NCBI GenBank assembly: GCA_029051445.1
Contig: JAIDKP010000037.1
Coordinates: 1-10,811, forward strand
Length of the DNA: 10,811 nucleotides
DNA from: Muribaculaceae bacterium
GTDB taxonomy: Bacteria; Bacteroidota; Bacteroidia; Bacteroidales; Muribaculaceae
Direction: 5' to 3'
This document shows positions 1-6,317 of the stretch, piece after piece. Under the pieces are notes generated by a model. That model saw only the letters and a program-made list of their open reading frames with translations. It did no database searches and had not been told where the DNA came from. The stretch's first letter is position 1. The number at the start of each line of letters is the position of its first letter. The position numbers were made by a program, and so were the translations under genes.

Positions 1-1068
1 ACATAGCGGCGGAAGCAGACGGATGATGTTTGTTCCGGCAGCACCTGTGAAGATGTGCTCGTCGAATATAAGACGGCGGCGCAATTCCTTGGCAGAATTG
101 TCGAACTCGATGCCGATCATGAGTCCGCGTCCGCGCACTTCCTTTATGCCGGGTAGCTCTTTGAGGCGGCTGATGAGGTAATCTCCGATCTCTTGTGCAT
201 TTTCCACAAGTTTTTCATCTTCCATGATGTCGAGGACAGCACCGGCGACGGCGCATCCGAGGTGGTTGCCGCCGAATGTGGTGCCGAGCATACCGTAGAC
301 AGGCTTTAATTCCGGTGAAATGAGCACGCCAGAGAAGGGGTAGCCGTTGGCGATGCCTTTGGCGACGGTGATGATGTCGGGACGTATGCCGGCCCACTGG
401 TGGGCAAAGAATTTTCCGGAACGTCCGTAGCCGCACTGAATCTCGTCGGCTATGAGAACGGTGCCTGTCTGCCTGGTGATTTCACGAAGCTGGCGCATGA
501 AGTCGTCTGTCGCCATGCGTATGCCTCCGACGCCTTGTATAGGCTCAAAGATTACGGCAGCCACGTCGCCTTTTGCAAGCTCAGTCCTGACTGCTTCTAT
601 GTCGTTGAGCGGCAGGAATGTCACGTGTCCTCCGCGATTGACCGGCGCCTGTATCTTAGGATTGTCGGTAGCTTCGACAGCGGCCGATGTGCGGCCATGG
701 AATGCTTTGTCAAACGCTATGATGCGGCTGCGGCCTGTGTGGAATGAAGCGAGCTTGATGGCATTTTCGTTGGCTTCGGCACCTGAGTTTACCAGAAAGA
801 GGGCATAGTCGTCGTAGCCGCTCGCACGGCCAAGACGGTCGGCAAGTTTCTGTTGCAGCGAGTTTATGACCGAGTTGGAATAGAACAGCAGCTTGGAGGC
901 CTGTTCGGTGAGTGCCTTCAGGTATCTCGGGTGGCTGTGTCCGACTGATATGACGGCGTGTCCGCCATAGAGGTCAAGGTATTCGTTATCGTTGGCATCC
1001 CACACGCGGCATCCGAGTCCGCGTGTTATTTCTATGTCGAACAGAGGATAGACGTCAAATAGTTTCAT
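1..1068 (-). CDS. argD: Acetyl-/succinylornithine aminotransferase, 3' end cut by window
   Basis: This is a class III PLP-dependent aminotransferase of arginine biosynthesis. It interconverts N-acylglutamate semialdehyde and N-acylornithine in the cytoplasm. The frame is open from the ATG at 1068 to the window edge, giving 356 residues; the family in Bacteroidales has about 375, so roughly 20 C-terminal residues lie outside. Visible motifs are the N-terminal [15 protein letters not shown] stretch, [24 protein letters not shown] (Asp208, expected to contact the PLP ring nitrogen), TVAKGIANG (Lys237, expected Schiff-base lysine) and [13 protein letters not shown]. Some Bacteroides are known to run arginine synthesis through succinylated intermediates, so the true substrate may be N-succinylornithine; the sequence alone does not decide. 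It is transcribed away from the T9SS-plug-family gene across a 93-bp divergent gap. No Shine-Dalgarno sequence precedes the start. Confidence 0.93.
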   Translation of the reverse strand, partial: MKLFDVYPLFDIEITRGLGCRVWDANDNEYLDLYGGHAVISVGHSHPRYLKALTEQASKLLFYSNSVINSLQQKLADRLGRASGYDDYALFLVNSGAEANENAIKLASFHTGRSRIIAFDKAFHGRTSAAVEATDNPKIQAPVNRGGHVTFLPLNDIEAVRTELAKGDVAAVIFEPIQGVGGIRMATDDFMRQLREITRQTGTVLIADEIQCGYGRSGKFFAHQWAGIRPDIITVAKGIANGYPFSGVLISPELKPVYGMLGTTFGGNHLGCAVAGAVLDIMEDEKLVENAQEIGDYLISRLKELPGIKEVRGRGLMIGIEFDNSAKELRRRLIFDEHIFTGAAGTNIIRLLPPLC

Positions 1069-1097
1069 CGGAAATGTGTATTGATTTTTTGATGGGA

Positions 1098-1128
1098 TAA
1101 ATTTAATACTTTATGGCCAATTTAGCAA
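1098..1128 (-). promoter_or_regulatory. Weak candidate promoter for argD
   Basis: Read on the minus strand, TAAATTTA (1105-1098) is one base from the Bacteroidota -7 consensus TAnnTTTG. A TTG (1128-1126) lies 20 nt upstream, about the expected -33 spacing. Transcription would start near 1091, giving a leader of roughly 20 nt before the argD start. The -33 element is only partial and AT-rich DNA yields such matches by chance, so this is tentative. Confidence 0.3.
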
Positions 1129-1155
1129 GATGGCAAAGAATGAAATTGCTAAATT
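1119..1155. repeat. Perfect 10-bp inverted repeat in divergent promoter gap
   Basis: AATTTAGCAA at 1119-1128 is the exact reverse complement of TTGCTAAATT at 1146-1155, with a 17-bp spacer. It occupies the part of the argD/T9SS-plug gap nearest the rightward gene and ends 6 bp before that gene's ATG. The right arm overlaps TAAATTTG (1150-1157), an exact match to the -7 consensus but too close to the ATG at 1162 to serve it normally. The spacing suits a dimeric repressor operator better than a terminator, since there is no following T tract. The function is inferred. Confidence 0.5.
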
Positions 1156-1161
1156 TGTGAT

Positions 1162-2472
1162 ATGCTATACCGTATTCCTGTAATTCTCGCAGTTATGTTT
1201 GCCGCAGCGACAATCCATGTCGTGGCGGCAGAGGCTGTTGCGGATTTTGACAGGAATGCAGGCAGGGTCGGATGTGTGCAGTGGCGTAACGGCGATGCGG
1301 CCGCACCTGTTCCGGTAGTTATGCCTGGTGTTGGCGACAGTCTGCGTCTTGTCTTTGACCTGCTTGCTCCTGATGGGAGAGATGAGTCGTGGATGCCTTA
1401 TCTGCGTTGCCGTGTGCGTCACAAAGATGCCGACTGGCGCGATGACGGATTGATAGACAGTGAATTTGTTGAGGGATTCAATGTCTCGGATGTCGGCTAT
1501 GGCGAGTCTTCGGTTCTCGGGATGACGACTGTGATGTATCGCAATTACAGTGTTACAGTCCCTCCGGATGGAATGAGGCTGAGTGCTTCGGGAAATTATG
1601 TGCTTGAGGTTTTTGAGGACGGCGAACCTGAGAAGGTGATAATCTCGGCTCCTTTCTCGGTTGCGGAGGGGAGCGTGACGATAGGTGGATCGGTAACCGG
1701 CCGTGCCGACGCGGATTGGAACGGAGTGTCTCAGCAGCTTGAGATAGAGATAGGAAATCAGGGACTTGACCGCCGTGTGTCGATGGATGATCTCAGAGTC
1801 GACATTTTGCAAAACGGATCGGAGTTTACCCGACGCACGATGCGGAATCCGTCGTTTGTCAGCGGAGGCAGGGCTGTGTATTCTCATCGGCCTGAACTGA
1901 TGTTCAAAGGTGGGAACGAGTACCGGCGCATGGAGACGGTGAGCCGACGGTCGCCGGGAATGCATGTGGCGGAAATATCATGGGAGGAGGGGCTGTATCA
2001 TGAGGTGCTTCTGACAGATCAGTCGCGATGTGGCGCAGAGTATTCATATGACCTGACGCAGGGCGGAGAGTTCACTATAAGGGAAGCCGACGAGAGCATG
2101 ACGGTGCCGTCGGATACAGAGGCTGATTACACTGTAGTGCATTTTGCTCTGGAAGGAGCCGGAATAATGCCTCCCGACATGGTTTTTGTCGACGGTGCCC
2201 TCACCGGACGCAAGGCGGATGATGCATCGGCGATGGAGTATGATGCTGAGTCTGGAGTATGGCACAAGGCGCTTCTGCTTAAGCAGGGGGCATATGATTA
2301 CAGGTATCTGGTGCGTCGGGCTGACACAGGTGAAACCGGCTGTAGTGCGACGGAGGGGGATCATCATCAGACGCAAAATGTTTATGCGGTCTATGTCTAT
2401 TACCGTGTACCGGGCGAACGGACAGACCGGCTGGCCGGGGCAAGAGTGATAAAGTCTTTGGCCAATCGATAA
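1162..2472 (+). CDS. DUF5103 / type IX secretion plug-family protein
   Basis: The 436-residue exported protein begins with a hydrophobic signal peptide (about residues 1-23, ending ...HVVAAEA). The body matches the family formerly called DUF5103, now named after the type IX secretion plug protein. Family-like stretches include LRCRVRHKDADW, EFVEGFN, SGNYVLEVFEDGEPE, GGNEYRRMETVSRRSPGM, SDTEADYTVVHFAL, ALLLKQGAYDYRYL, EGDHHQTQNVY and YYRVPGERTDRLAGARVI at the C terminus. Family members have an N-terminal beta domain and further beta-sandwich domains, and one blocks the SprA translocon pore at the outer membrane. No other T9SS component is in this window, so a role in secretion here is inferred from family name only. 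It is first in a rightward gene cluster; the next gene starts 29 bp downstream. It has no Shine-Dalgarno sequence. Confidence 0.85.
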   Translation: MLYRIPVILAVMFAAATIHVVAAEAVADFDRNAGRVGCVQWRNGDAAAPVPVVMPGVGDSLRLVFDLLAPDGRDESWMPYLRCRVRHKDADWRDDGLIDSEFVEGFNVSDVGYGESSVLGMTTVMYRNYSVTVPPDGMRLSASGNYVLEVFEDGEPEKVIISAPFSVAEGSVTIGGSVTGRADADWNGVSQQLEIEIGNQGLDRRVSMDDLRVDILQNGSEFTRRTMRNPSFVSGGRAVYSHRPELMFKGGNEYRRMETVSRRSPGMHVAEISWEEGLYHEVLLTDQSRCGAEYSYDLTQGGEFTIREADESMTVPSDTEADYTVVHFALEGAGIMPPDMVFVDGALTGRKADDASAMEYDAESGVWHKALLLKQGAYDYRYLVRRADTGETGCSATEGDHHQTQNVYAVYVYYRVPGERTDRLAGARVIKSLANR

Positions 2473-2488
2473 AATTAAATCAGGAAAT

Positions 2489-2504
2489 GGAGGAAGAAGT
2501 TATG
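2489..2504 (+). promoter_or_regulatory. Shine-Dalgarno-like site before DUF3109 start
   Basis: GGAGG at 2489-2493 lies 8 nt upstream of the ATG at 2502, an optimal Shine-Dalgarno spacing. It favours 2502 over the upstream in-frame ATG at 2487, which would place this purine run inside the gene as Glu-rich codons. No other start in the window has such a site. Confidence 0.55.
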
Positions 2505-3083
2505 TTGCAAATAGGAAACGCACTTGTCTCGCTTGATCTGGCTGAACGTTTTTTCTGCTGTGATCTTGAGGCCTGCAAAGGACAGTGCTGTATAGATGGC
2601 GATGCCGGCGCGCCGGTGACTGAAGAAGAAGTGGGACAGATAGAGGGTGCGCTTCAGGTAGTGAGCCGGTATATGCTGCCTTCGGGGCTTGAGGAAGTCG
2701 CAAAGAGGGGATGCAGCTATGTCGACAGCGAGGGTGATCTTGTGACGACGATCGTCGACGGACGTGACTGTGTGTTCACCTGTCGTGGCGAAGGCGGTGT
2801 GTGTCTGTGTGCGATAGAGAAAGCCAGACGCCTTGGCGAGACGGATGTCGAGAAACCGATATCATGTGCGCTGTATCCGCTTCGCCTGACGGATTACCCG
2901 ACGTTCACGGCTGTGAATTATCATCGTTGGAATATATGCCGCTCTGCCGAGGAGCATGGTAAAAAAACAGGTATCAGGCTTTATCAGTTTCTTGAGGGGC
3001 CACTGACTCGCCGTTTCGGGCGTGAGTGGTATGAGGAGCTTGTGCTTGCCTGCGAGACCTATCTTGAGGAGTCCGGAAAATAG
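2502..3083 (+). CDS. DUF3109 family Cys-rich protein
   Basis: This 193-residue cytosolic-looking protein has no signal peptide or membrane segment. It matches the DUF3109 family of Bacteroidota, whose biochemical role is not established. There are 13 cysteines. They fall in an N-terminal cluster (CC at 19-20, then C25, C29, C30 in CKGQCC), a central group (C90, C94, C101, C103) and SCALYP (C122), with C146 in NYHRWNIC. The order CxxxCC, CVF, CxC, C-x-LYP resembles the YkgJ-type family of putative zinc/iron-chelating proteins, so metal binding is a reasonable inference. I chose the ATG at 2502 because it fits the usual MxQI start of the family and has GGAGG 8 nt upstream; the ATG at 2487 would add MEEEV. 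It sits 29 bp after the plug-family gene and 41 bp before recF, consistent with cotranscription. Confidence 0.82.
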   Translation: MLQIGNALVSLDLAERFFCCDLEACKGQCCIDGDAGAPVTEEEVGQIEGALQVVSRYMLPSGLEEVAKRGCSYVDSEGDLVTTIVDGRDCVFTCRGEGGVCLCAIEKARRLGETDVEKPISCALYPLRLTDYPTFTAVNYHRWNICRSAEEHGKKTGIRLYQFLEGPLTRRFGREWYEELVLACETYLEESGK

Positions 3084-3124
3084 ATTCCGGAAAAGATGAC
3101 TTTTGCCACTATAATCCCCGAAAA

Positions 3125-4231
3125 ATGTATCTGAAATCACTCTCAATCACTAATTTCAAAAATATAGCCGACGCAAGGCTGGAGTTCAGCCGCGGTGTCA
3201 ACGGATTGCTCGGAAACAACGGCATGGGTAAGAGCAATCTGCTTGACGCGATATATTTTCTTAGCTTCTGCAAAAGCTTTACCGGCCTTACCGATCAGGG
3301 GGTTATGCGTCGCGGAACGGATTTTTTCTCTCTCCACGGCACGTATGAACGCCATGGTTCGGAGGAGGAGGTAAGTGCCGGAATGAACCGGGGGAAGCGC
3401 AAGGTTGTCAAGCGCAAAGGCAAGGAGTATGACCGTCTGTCGCAGCATATCGGTGTCTTTCCGGCTGTGCTTGTGGCTCCACGCGATATTGAGCTGATCA
3501 CGGGGCCCGGAGAAGAACGCCGCAAGCTGATGGATATGGTGATATCGCAGAGTGATGCTTCTTATCTTGACGCTCTGATACGGTATGGCCGATCGCTTGA
3601 GCAGCGCAACAAACTGCTACGCGCCCACGTTGTCGATCATCACCTCTATGAGGCTATAGAGATGTCGCTTGCAGGTTCGGCCAGGCGTATTCACGACACA
3701 CGTTGTGCGTGGCTGCCGCGATTCTCGGAGCTGCTGTCGCATTACTATGGGGCAATAGCCGGAGAGGGTGAGACCGCATCGGTTGATCTGAAGTCTCACC
3801 AGAATGATGAGCCTGACATGTGCAGGCTTCTTGACGGTTCACGCCGACATGACGAGGCTGTAGGTTACACGTCGGTCGGTCCTCATCGCGATGATCTGAT
3901 CATAACAATCGACGGGCTCGATGCACGCCGGTCGGCCTCGCAGGGCCAGTGCAAGAGTGTGACGCTCGGCATGAGGCTTGCGCAATATGATTTCCTGCGT
4001 GAGTCGACAGGGCAGAAACCGCTTTTTCTTCTTGACGACATTTTCGATAAGCTCGACTCTACACGCGTCCAGCGCATAGTGGAGATTGTCAAGAGCGACA
4101 AGTTCGGCCAGATTTTCATTACCGACACCAATCGTGACCATCTTGACAATATACTGCGTGAGAGTGGTGGCGAACGTGCGATGTGGCATGTCGAGAGAGG
4201 AGTTTTCACCCCGCATGATGCTGAGTTATGA
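3125..4231 (+). CDS. recF: DNA replication and repair protein RecF
   Basis: RecF is an SMC/Rad50-like ATPase that helps load RecA at single-strand gaps with RecO and RecR. The product is 368 residues, normal for the family. It has the conserved N terminus LSITNFKNI, Walker A GNNGMGKSN (Lys36), a signature SQGQCKSV around residue 272, and Walker B LFLLDDIFDKLD (Asp304-Asp305), followed by the D-loop. The TVGPHRDD-type motif appears as TSVGPHRDDL. Its stop TGA overlaps the next start as ATGA at 4228-4231, so translation of dciA is probably coupled to it. A partial -7-like GACTTTTG at 3098-3105 could give an internal promoter, but I see no matching -33. The recF-DUF721 order is a widespread arrangement. 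Confidence 0.95.
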   Translation: MYLKSLSITNFKNIADARLEFSRGVNGLLGNNGMGKSNLLDAIYFLSFCKSFTGLTDQGVMRRGTDFFSLHGTYERHGSEEEVSAGMNRGKRKVVKRKGKEYDRLSQHIGVFPAVLVAPRDIELITGPGEERRKLMDMVISQSDASYLDALIRYGRSLEQRNKLLRAHVVDHHLYEAIEMSLAGSARRIHDTRCAWLPRFSELLSHYYGAIAGEGETASVDLKSHQNDEPDMCRLLDGSRRHDEAVGYTSVGPHRDDLIITIDGLDARRSASQGQCKSVTLGMRLAQYDFLRESTGQKPLFLLDDIFDKLDSTRVQRIVEIVKSDKFGQIFITDTNRDHLDNILRESGGERAMWHVERGVFTPHDAEL

Positions 4232-4518
4232 AACGTACAGATCCCGAGCAGGTCGGTGAGCTTGTGAAGCGTCTTATGCAGGAGAATGATCTTGCCGGTC
4301 TCGCCGACAGGCAGCTTGTCTGCTCGCTTTGGCCCGAGATCGTCGGGCCCGGCATAAACCGGTACACAAGCCGCCGCTGGGTAGATAGCGACAAACTGCA
4401 TGTGGTGCTCACGTCGGCGGCACTGAAAAACGAGCTGACATTTCATCGCGACAAGCTTGCCGATGCTCTGAACAGAGCGGCCGGAAAGACTGTTATAAAA
4501 GACGTTATCATCCATTGA
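4228..4518 (+). CDS. dciA: DciA / DUF721 helicase-loader family protein
   Basis: This 96-residue protein matches the DUF721 domain, now known as DciA. Members help load or operate the replicative helicase DnaB in the many bacteria that lack DnaC/DnaI loaders. Visible features are the N-terminal helix with VGELVKRLMQENDL, the WPEIVGPGI stretch typical of the family, and the second half LHVVLTSAALKNELTFHRDKLADALN that forms the KH-like fold. The length suits the short single-domain Bacteroidota version. The start overlaps the recF stop by 4 bp, which indicates translational coupling and places replication initiation and gap repair in one transcript. There is no Shine-Dalgarno sequence. Confidence 0.85.
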   Translation: MKRTDPEQVGELVKRLMQENDLAGLADRQLVCSLWPEIVGPGINRYTSRRWVDSDKLHVVLTSAALKNELTFHRDKLADALNRAAGKTVIKDVIIH

Positions 4519-4523
4519 AACCT

Positions 4524-5009
4524 ATGAAAAGATATACTGAAAAAATCGAGAAAATACCGGCAAGCACCAACCCGAAGGTGCCTGCTCCTTTGGCCCCTAT
4601 GCTGCACCTGACCAATGTGCAGCTCCGCTTTACCGATATAGATATGCTCGGACATGTCAACAACACGACTTATCTTCAGCTTATGGATCTTGCAAAAACA
4701 AGCTTTTTTACAGATCTCAGGGGGGACAAGATCAGTTGGAACAATCCGGGCGTGGTGATAGTGAATATAAACGTGTCGTTTTACGCGCAGGCTTTTATGG
4801 GGGAAAGACTCGGGGTGCTGACCGGCATCGCGTCGGTATCGGAGAAAAGTTTTGTCGTCGAGCAGCGTGTTGTCAATCTTGACACGGGAGTGGTGAATTG
4901 TGTGGCTCATACGGTCATGGCCACCTACAGCAAGGAAACGATGAAAAGTATCCCTATCGATGATGACTGGCGGGGTGCACTGACTGCGTGTCTCGGTAAG
5001 AATATATAG
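4524..5009 (+). CDS. Hotdog-fold acyl-CoA thioesterase (4HBT family)
   Basis: The product is 161 residues from the ATG at 4524. The 4HBT signature is RFTDIDMLGHVNNTTYLQLM: Asp40 aligns with the catalytic aspartate of 4-hydroxybenzoyl-CoA thioesterase, and GHVNN-x-x-Y is the usual continuation. VNINVSFYAQAFMGERLGV and SFVVEQRVVN are the typical following strands. It is expected to be a cytosolic enzyme that hydrolyses an acyl-CoA or acyl-ACP; the substrate cannot be read from sequence. A TTG at 4515, overlapping the dciA stop as TTGA, would add three residues and imitate the recF-dciA junction; I prefer the ATG 5 bp after the stop. About 28 residues precede the domain, longer than most relatives, so a still later start (ATG at 4599) is conceivable. 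It is the last tightly spaced gene of the rightward cluster. Confidence 0.82.
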   Translation: MKRYTEKIEKIPASTNPKVPAPLAPMLHLTNVQLRFTDIDMLGHVNNTTYLQLMDLAKTSFFTDLRGDKISWNNPGVVIVNINVSFYAQAFMGERLGVLTGIASVSEKSFVVEQRVVNLDTGVVNCVAHTVMATYSKETMKSIPIDDDWRGALTACLGKNI

Positions 5010-5051
5010 AGTTTGTTTAAAAATGAAGCTTAAAATGACTTAAAGTAAACT
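5010..5051. repeat. AT-rich imperfect hairpin after thioesterase gene
   Basis: AGTTTGTTTAA (5010-5020) pairs with TTAAAGTAAACT (5040-5051), with one small internal mismatch, starting right at the thioesterase stop. It lacks a G/C core and a T tract, so it would be a weak terminator at best, but its position at the end of the rightward cluster is suggestive. The rest of the gap up to 5102 shows no recognisable promoter. Confidence 0.3.
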
Positions 5052-5102
5052 CATAGACAGTGCCTGCTGAATATACCATGACAAACCAATATAATAATAG
5101 CA

Positions 5103-6188
5103 ATGGACAGGAGAGGATTTATAAAGAAGGCCGCGGCGATGGCTTCGGCAGTGGCTGTGCCTGGTGTGGCAGTCTCGTGCGCCGGGGCTTCATCGGATGA
5201 TGCATGTGACGGTAGCGCGGAGAGCAGGCTTATAGTGCCTAAAAAAAACGCTCTGGCTATTACCGGAACATTTCTTGACGAGATTTCCCACGATATTCCG
5301 CATCAGAACTGGGGGGAGAAGGAGTGGGATGCCGATTTCCGGCACATGAAGGATATCGGTATTGACACGGTTATAATGATACGTTCGGGCTACAGGAAAT
5401 TTATCACCTATCCTTCGCCATATCTTTTGAAACAGGGCTGCTATATGCCGTCGGTCGATCTTGTCGACATGTATCTGAGGCTTGCGCGGAAGTATGGTAT
5501 GAAATTTTATTTCGGTCTATATGATTCCGGGAAGTACTGGGATACCGGTGACATGAGTGTGGAGGTGGAAAGCAACCGCCACGTGATCGACGAGGTATGG
5601 GAAATGTATGGTGACCGGTATAAGGACAGTTTCGGCGGTTGGTATATCAGCGGAGAGATAAGCCGTAGCACAAAGGGTGTCATCGGTGCTTTTCATGATA
5701 TGGGGAAGCAGTGCAAGGATGTGTCGGGTGGTCTTCCTACTTTTATTTCTCCGTGGATCGACGGCAAGAAGGCAGTATGGGCCGGCTCGGGGTCACTGAC
5801 CAAGGAGCAGGCTGTGTCGGTTGCCGAGCATGAGAGGGAATGGGATGAGATATTTGACGGTATCCACGATGTGGTTGACGCGTGTGCTTTTCAGGACGGT
5901 CATATCGACTACGATGAACTTGATGCGTTTTTTGAGGTGAACAAGCGTCTTGCCGACAAGTATGGAATGCAGTGCTGGACCAATGCGGAGTCGTTTGACC
6001 GTGATATGCCTATAAAGTTTCTTCCGATCAAGTTCGACAAACTTCGCCTGAAACTGGAGGCGGCCAAGCGTGCCGGTTATGACAAGGCCATTACGTTTGA
6101 GTTCTCTCACTTTATGAGCCCGCAGTCATGCTACCGTCAGGCCGGATATCTTTATGACCGTTACAAGGAGTATTTCGATATCAAATAG
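5103..6188 (+). CDS. DUF4434 TIM-barrel lipoprotein with Tat-type signal
   Basis: This 361-residue exported protein begins with MDRRGFIKK, a twin-arginine motif, followed by an Ala/Val-rich core and a lipobox-like AVSC at Cys26. A folded, Tat-exported lipoprotein is therefore likely. The body matches the DUF4434 family, which has a glycoside-hydrolase-like TIM barrel: ITGTFLDEI, NWGEKEWDADFRHMKDIGIDTVIM, MYLRLARKYGMKFYFGLYDS, GGWYISGEIS and MQCWTNAESFD. Glu185 (ISGEIS) and Glu296 (NAESF) sit at strand ends and could be an acid/base and nucleophile pair; that assignment is inference. The substrate is unknown, and no SusC/SusD pair or other carbohydrate-active gene is nearby. A 93-bp gap with a weak hairpin separates it from the upstream cluster, so it may have its own transcript. 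It converges with the isomerase-like gene. Confidence 0.78.
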   Translation: MDRRGFIKKAAAMASAVAVPGVAVSCAGASSDDACDGSAESRLIVPKKNALAITGTFLDEISHDIPHQNWGEKEWDADFRHMKDIGIDTVIMIRSGYRKFITYPSPYLLKQGCYMPSVDLVDMYLRLARKYGMKFYFGLYDSGKYWDTGDMSVEVESNRHVIDEVWEMYGDRYKDSFGGWYISGEISRSTKGVIGAFHDMGKQCKDVSGGLPTFISPWIDGKKAVWAGSGSLTKEQAVSVAEHEREWDEIFDGIHDVVDACAFQDGHIDYDELDAFFEVNKRLADKYGMQCWTNAESFDRDMPIKFLPIKFDKLRLKLEAAKRAGYDKAITFEFSHFMSPQSCYRQAGYLYDRYKEYFDIK

Positions 6189-6229
6189 GTGGCGCAATAC
6201 ATTCAAACTGTGCGGAGTGTATGCTATAT

Positions 6230-6241
6230 ATAATCGATTAT
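6230..6241. repeat. 12-bp palindrome in convergent gap
   Basis: ATAATCGATTAT is a perfect palindrome followed by TTT. It lies 42 bp after the DUF4434 stop in a region of otherwise AT-rich sequence. It might be a weak terminator for the rightward gene or a protein site; it is too short and AT-rich to be sure. Confidence 0.2.
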
Positions 6242-6258
6242 TTTAGATCATACAAAAT

Positions 6259-6287
6259 CCCCTATGTCGGACATGCTGACATAGGGG
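6259..6287 (-). terminator. Hairpin terminator between convergent genes
   Basis: CCCCTATGTC (6259-6268) and GACATAGGGG (6278-6287) form a perfect 10-bp stem with a 9-nt loop. On the minus strand the stem is followed by ATTTTG, a short T tract. It starts 31 nt beyond the isomerase-like gene's stop, so it serves mainly that gene. The stem could also slow rightward transcription from DUF4434, though no T tract follows on that side. Confidence 0.75.
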
Positions 6288-6317
6288 ACTGCTTTGATAG
6301 AGTCTATAGCGAAGGGA

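Noticed and set aside
400..808. Two overlapping rightward open frames at the left end
   Set aside because: They lie antisense to argD, whose reading frame is intact with catalytic Asp208 and Lys237.
1165..1965. 266-residue leftward open frame opposite the T9SS-plug-family gene
   Set aside because: The sequence is rich in Arg/His/Ser with no family resemblance, while the plus strand has a clear signal peptide and conserved motifs.
2605..2616. 12-bp G/C palindrome CCGGCGCGCCGG in the DUF3109 gene
   Set aside because: It falls on Ala/Gly/Pro codons in the middle of a coding region; such palindromes arise easily there, and nothing links it to regulation.
3883..4515. 210-residue leftward frame across recF and dciA
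   Set aside because: It is antisense to two genes with strong motifs and a coupled ATGA overlap; no domain is visible in it.
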